Part shown: piece after piece, positions 60,532 to 64,000 of the stretch
Layout: each line of letters begins with the position of its first letter
How positions within the stretch are numbered: the stretch's first letter is position 1
Source: Methylocaldum sp. 14B
Lineage (GTDB): Bacteria; Pseudomonadota; Gammaproteobacteria; Methylococcales; Methylococcaceae
Length of the DNA stretch: 64,000 nucleotides
Direction of reading: 5' to 3'
Assembly: GCF_002005105.1 (NCBI RefSeq)
Contig: NZ_MSCV01000010.1
Coordinates: 62,001 to 126,000, forward strand
Translations under genes and position numbers: made by a program
The notes under the pieces: generated by a model
Seen by the model: only the letters and a program-made list of their open reading frames with translations
What the model was told of the DNA's origin: nothing
Database searches by the model: none

Positions 60532-63258
60532 ATGGGCACGGCCTCCTTGTTCTCAGAACATCCGGGGACGAACCGGGCGATTTGCTTGAGTCTCGCTCTG
60601 GTCCTGTTCTGGACGCCGGTCAGCCGCGCCGTCGCCGACGCCATGCAGGACAGCGCCAAGCTCGGACAGGCTGCGGCCAGGAAAAGCATCCAGGACTTTC
60701 CCTTGCCGGCGGTGAGCGAGGATGGGCAGACCCTGACCCTGTTCCCGGGCACCGGCCAGGATCTCGACATCCCGGCTCAGGCGTTGTTTCCCGATTCCGG
60801 CAATGGCCAGGCCTCGACTTTCACCAACCTGTATGGCGATAACGCCAACGCGGTTTCTGCCGGCTTGGGGGCTCAGACCGCGCTCAAGACCGAGGCCAGC
60901 CCGACAGGGGAGGCCTACCGGACCCTGGTCAAGGCCGCGAACCGCTCCCACCCCGATCTGACCAACGATCCCGTCTGGGGATCGACCGACTACGTCATGG
61001 CCAATCATGACTTGTTCGCGAAAGACTTTGCCGACTGCACGTCCACCACGGTGTTCAAGGACACGAATTTCCCGGCGAGGCTCCCGGATTACAAGACCTG
61101 CGTGCGGGGGCCCAATCCGCCGCCGAACTGCACCGCCAACCGCCAGTACACCGTCTCGCGGGAGACTGCGGAGGTCAAGCTCGGCACGGCGGGCAAGCAC
61201 GATGTGTCGTTCACCTTCGATCTCAGGAACGGAACGGGGTCCTGGTGGAGCGACATCGGCGCGGGCGGCCAGGTGGTCGTGCCCAAGTTGGACTACGCCA
61301 GGATCTGCGACGGCTCGGGCGCTTACAAGATCCGCCACATCAAGACGGTCGGCTGGACCGACTCCGGTCTTTGGGGTTCGGATGGCGGCTATCAGGTGGA
61401 TGATTCGGTTTCGCAGGGCCTCTCGCAAATGCCATCCTGCGCCAACGGCCTGGTCGGCCAATTCTGGCAGCACGACGTGGGCGATGGCGATTGGGTCATG
61501 GCCGCGAAGCTCTATTTCAGCGCCGAGAAGATCGATGCCATCGACTGGCTGTGGTCGAATGCCCGATGTCCGGACCTGATGAACGCCATCCAGGACGACC
61601 TGTGTCCGAGCGCCAGCGTGACCTGCAGCGCGGACCCCGGCGTGTACAACGAGACACAGAAATGCTTCGAATATAACGGGGTGCAGATCTGCGAGTCGGA
61701 TCTGCCCGACCCGCTTTTCCCGAACCTCAGCAAGACCTGCGGCGCCGTGACGCTGGCCACCGATTGCGACTTCAGCGGGACCGGGAGCACGAATTGCTGG
61801 ACGGACATCAACGGCGCGACGGTTTGTCCCGGCGATTTTGCCGGACAGGGCCAGACCGAAACGTGCAAGACGCTCGAACAGCAGGGCTGCGCGTTCATCC
61901 GCTCGGATTGCGTAGACGGAACGACCGGCGACGCCACGGGCACCTGTTGGCTTTACAAGGACGTCTACGACTGCGGCACGACCGCGACGATTCCGACCAC
62001 GGAAGGCTCCACGAAACAGGAATGTGCGGGCCCCGTCCGCTGCCTGGGCGAGGAGTGCATCGCCATCGATCGCCAGCAGAGCAAGGATTTCACCCGCGCG
62101 GTCGCGGCGCTCAACGCCGCTCAGCAGATGGCCATGGACACCGGCTGCGAGACGGTGACCAACACTCAGCAAGGTCAGGGTTTCGAGTTCACGACTTGCA
62201 GCGTCTTCAAGGGCGAAGGCGGTACCTGCAAAACCGTGGGCGCCCTGGTGACCTCGGTGGATTGCTGCAACGCACCGACCAGCATCGGCCTGGGAGAATA
62301 CATCGACCTCATCACCAACATCAGTCAGATGAATAACGCCGTCATGCGATTGGATGCCACCAATGCGGTTCGCAGCGGCTGGGAAGTGCTCAGCGGGCCG
62401 GTGACCGACGCCTGGGGCAGCGTGACCGAACTCTATGCCGGTGCGGTGGACTCCACCATCGGCCAGTTTTCCGAAACGGCGGCGGATTTCCTCAAGAGTT
62501 CCTTGATCGACGAGTTTTCCGCGATGGCCATGGAAAAAGTCGCCACCTGGGTCGGCGAAACCTTTGGCGGTGCCGCCGGGAATCTGATCTTCAGCTCCGG
62601 CGGAGCCGTGGCCTTCTCGGAGTCCGGGGCACTGAATCCCGGCGTCACGGGATCCACCCTGCAGGTGGGCGGCGGCGCGGCGATGATCGGTTCGATGCTG
62701 AATGTGATCATGATCGCCTATGCCGTTTACCAGATCCTGGTGATGATCGTGCAATTGATCTGGCAATGCGAGCAGAAGGAATACGAATTGGCGGCGAAGA
62801 AGAGTCTGAAAGCCTGCACCTATCTGGGTTCCTATTGCGCCACCAAGGTGCTTGGCATGTGCGTGGAAGAACGGGAAAGCTATTGCTGCTTCTCGTCCCC
62901 TCTGGCTCGCATTCTTCAGGAGCAAGTCCGCCCTCAGCTCGGGTTATCCTTCGGCGACAAGAAAAGCCCGGATTGCAGCGGCATTCCCATCGAGAAACTG
63001 GCCGACATCGACTGGAGCCGGGTCAATCTGGATGAATGGATCGCCATCCTCCAGTCCACTAACCACTTGCCTACAGCCGCGAATGCCGCCCAGAAGCTCA
63101 ATCTGGACAAGCTGACCGGCCAAGGATCCAGATTCAATGTGGACGGCACTCGGCTGAACACCTTGGATCGTAACGTCGAACGCATGAACGGGCTGGACAT
63201 CCCCGCTATTCGCGATCAAGCGGAAGGGGAAGGCTGGGGTATGGGGCCAAAGAACTAG
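60532..63258 (+). CDS. traN: Mating-pair stabilization protein TraN
   Basis: 908 residues, exported (hydrophobic N terminus up to residue 34), very Cys-rich in the middle (for example CSASVTCSADPGVYNETQKC, CAGPVRCLGEECIAIDRQQS). The C-terminal third is TraN-like with glycine-rich hydrophobic segments (VTGSTLQVGGGAAMIGSMLN) and a final Cys-rich domain. TraN sits in the outer membrane and contacts the recipient. Two bases separate it from traU. It is the last gene of the operon seen here. Confidence 0.93.
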   Translation: MGTASLFSEHPGTNRAICLSLALVLFWTPVSRAVADAMQDSAKLGQAAARKSIQDFPLPAVSEDGQTLTLFPGTGQDLDIPAQALFPDSGNGQASTFTNLYGDNANAVSAGLGAQTALKTEASPTGEAYRTLVKAANRSHPDLTNDPVWGSTDYVMANHDLFAKDFADCTSTTVFKDTNFPARLPDYKTCVRGPNPPPNCTANRQYTVSRETAEVKLGTAGKHDVSFTFDLRNGTGSWWSDIGAGGQVVVPKLDYARICDGSGAYKIRHIKTVGWTDSGLWGSDGGYQVDDSVSQGLSQMPSCANGLVGQFWQHDVGDGDWVMAAKLYFSAEKIDAIDWLWSNARCPDLMNAIQDDLCPSASVTCSADPGVYNETQKCFEYNGVQICESDLPDPLFPNLSKTCGAVTLATDCDFSGTGSTNCWTDINGATVCPGDFAGQGQTETCKTLEQQGCAFIRSDCVDGTTGDATGTCWLYKDVYDCGTTATIPTTEGSTKQECAGPVRCLGEECIAIDRQQSKDFTRAVAALNAAQQMAMDTGCETVTNTQQGQGFEFTTCSVFKGEGGTCKTVGALVTSVDCCNAPTSIGLGEYIDLITNISQMNNAVMRLDATNAVRSGWEVLSGPVTDAWGSVTELYAGAVDSTIGQFSETAADFLKSSLIDEFSAMAMEKVATWVGETFGGAAGNLIFSSGGAVAFSESGALNPGVTGSTLQVGGGAAMIGSMLNVIMIAYAVYQILVMIVQLIWQCEQKEYELAAKKSLKACTYLGSYCATKVLGMCVEERESYCCFSSPLARILQEQVRPQLGLSFGDKKSPDCSGIPIEKLADIDWSRVNLDEWIAILQSTNHLPTAANAAQKLNLDKLTGQGSRFNVDGTRLNTLDRNVERMNGLDIPAIRDQAEGEGWGMGPKN

Positions 63259-63365
63259 CGTGAATCGAGCGCCTTGCCAAAACAGGATTCCGTGCGAGCA
63301 TTGAATGGGGCGACAGACAAAAGTGGTCGAGGCCCGGCGGAATCGTTAGAACAAAGAGGATTTTC

Positions 63366-64000
63366 ATGCGTAAGAGAATGGTGCCGATCGCAGTTCTGGC
63401 AATCAATCTGGTGGGTTGTGCATCGGTGAGCTCATCGATCGGCAAGGCTCTACACGGATATCGGGACCTGGACATCCCTGAGGCTCAGCGGCGGGAGCTA
63501 TCGCGACAGGATGCCAGAAACGTGTCCTGGCTCATCCGGGAAATCATTCCGGCCAAAGTCCGCGTGGACATGGAGAAGGCCACGGGCGGCCGTGTCGATC
63601 AGGCCGAATCCGCCACACACGGTGCCGCACTGGCGGCGGGCACGATTGCGGCGGCCGCGACAGGGGCACCGCTTTCCACAACAGGAGGAACCGCCTTCGG
63701 CGCCGCGGGTCTAGGCATATCTGTTTTGGGGGCATCGAGTACCGGGAACTGGTATCACCAGTTGGGACGCCTATACCTGGGTGACGAGACCAGTTCGGCC
63801 TTTGACGCCAGGCTGCTGGCCAGGAAAGACATGTTGGTGCGATTCCAGAAAGGGCTTCTGGAAGCCGGCTTGAGCGCCGAGTGTCGGACGAACTGCCAGG
63901 GACCCGATGGTGAGTTGCCCTGGCGGGTCTATGAGTTGTCAGGGGCCCCGGAGCCCTTGTGGGCGATTATCCGATTCGGTGACATGGAAAGCGCGCCAAT
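63366..64000 (+). CDS. Lipoprotein, partial at window end
   Basis: The frame is open from ATG 63366 to the last base. The first 18 residues are a lipoprotein signal (AINLVGC). The mature part has a helical region (LDIPEAQRRELSRQDARNVS), a hydrophobic glycine/alanine stretch (GAALAAGTIAAAATG and the following) and a cysteine pair in ECRTNCQGP. AAAGAGG lies six bases before the ATG. No family is recognised. It is 107 bases after traN, the place where SXT-type elements carry variable genes. Confidence 0.6.
   Translation, partial: MRKRMVPIAVLAINLVGCASVSSSIGKALHGYRDLDIPEAQRRELSRQDARNVSWLIREIIPAKVRVDMEKATGGRVDQAESATHGAALAAGTIAAAATGAPLSTTGGTAFGAAGLGISVLGASSTGNWYHQLGRLYLGDETSSAFDARLLARKDMLVRFQKGLLEAGLSAECRTNCQGPDGELPWRVYELSGAPEPLWAIIRFGDMESAP

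Overview
The window is GC-rich DNA that reads as part of a conjugative plasmid (or a self-transmissible element carrying a plasmid replicon) from a gammaproteobacterium. A methanotroph-like host is suggested by a cytochrome P460 gene, the abundance of c-type cytochromes and a copper-handling cluster. This host call is inference: no rRNA, tRNA or housekeeping gene is present to confirm it.

Layout. (1) Positions 178-3585: a glycoside hydrolase family 65 disaccharide phosphorylase fused to universal-stress-protein domains, with a decayed beta-phosphoglucomutase-like gene behind it. (2) 3815-17216, all on the minus strand: a redox and copper island. It holds two copper oxidases (one split in two frames), a TolC-type outer-membrane channel, two small Met-rich periplasmic proteins, a heme-bearing beta-barrel, a small cytochrome c, and a three-gene block of seven-heme cytochrome c, membrane cytochrome b and membrane-anchored flavin/2Fe-2S reductase that could be a transmembrane electron conduit. 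(3) 17681-23406: traF-traH-traG. (4) 23552-28789: regulation, maintenance and mobilization. It contains an FlhDC-family activator pair (as SetCD/AcaCD of SXT elements and IncC plasmids), a ParM-ParR-lytic transglycosylase operon, a repeat-rich gap that is the best oriT candidate, and a MobI-like gene. (5) 29017-30774: two toxin-antitoxin pairs (Xre/RES and DUF1778/GNAT). (6) 31091-33498: an iteron replication origin with a DnaA box, lying just downstream of two overlapping replication genes, plus a lipoprotein gene. (7) 33628-38926: traI (MobH relaxase), traD, a small gene and a DUF4400 gene. (8) 38927-49764: cargo interrupting the transfer operon. First comes a graveyard of toxin-antitoxin genes bounded by a second, decayed DUF4400 3' end, then cytochrome P460, DsrE, a beta-propeller, MOSC, YHS, a sigma-54 activator, STAS and YbjQ genes. 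(9) 49765-63258: traL-E-K-B-dsbC-V-A, a tiny PLMP/RRXRR-domain gene, then traC-trbI-trhF-traW-traU-traN. (10) 63366 to the end: a lipoprotein gene that runs off the window.

The order of transfer genes matches SXT/R391-IncC-type mating systems. The cargo sits at the positions used as insertion hotspots in those elements: DUF4400-traL, traA-traC and upstream of traF. Transfer and replication genes are intact and tightly overlapped. In contrast, several cargo genes carry single-base frameshifts in short G/C runs, which are either genuine decay or assembly errors and should be settled before anything is built on them.
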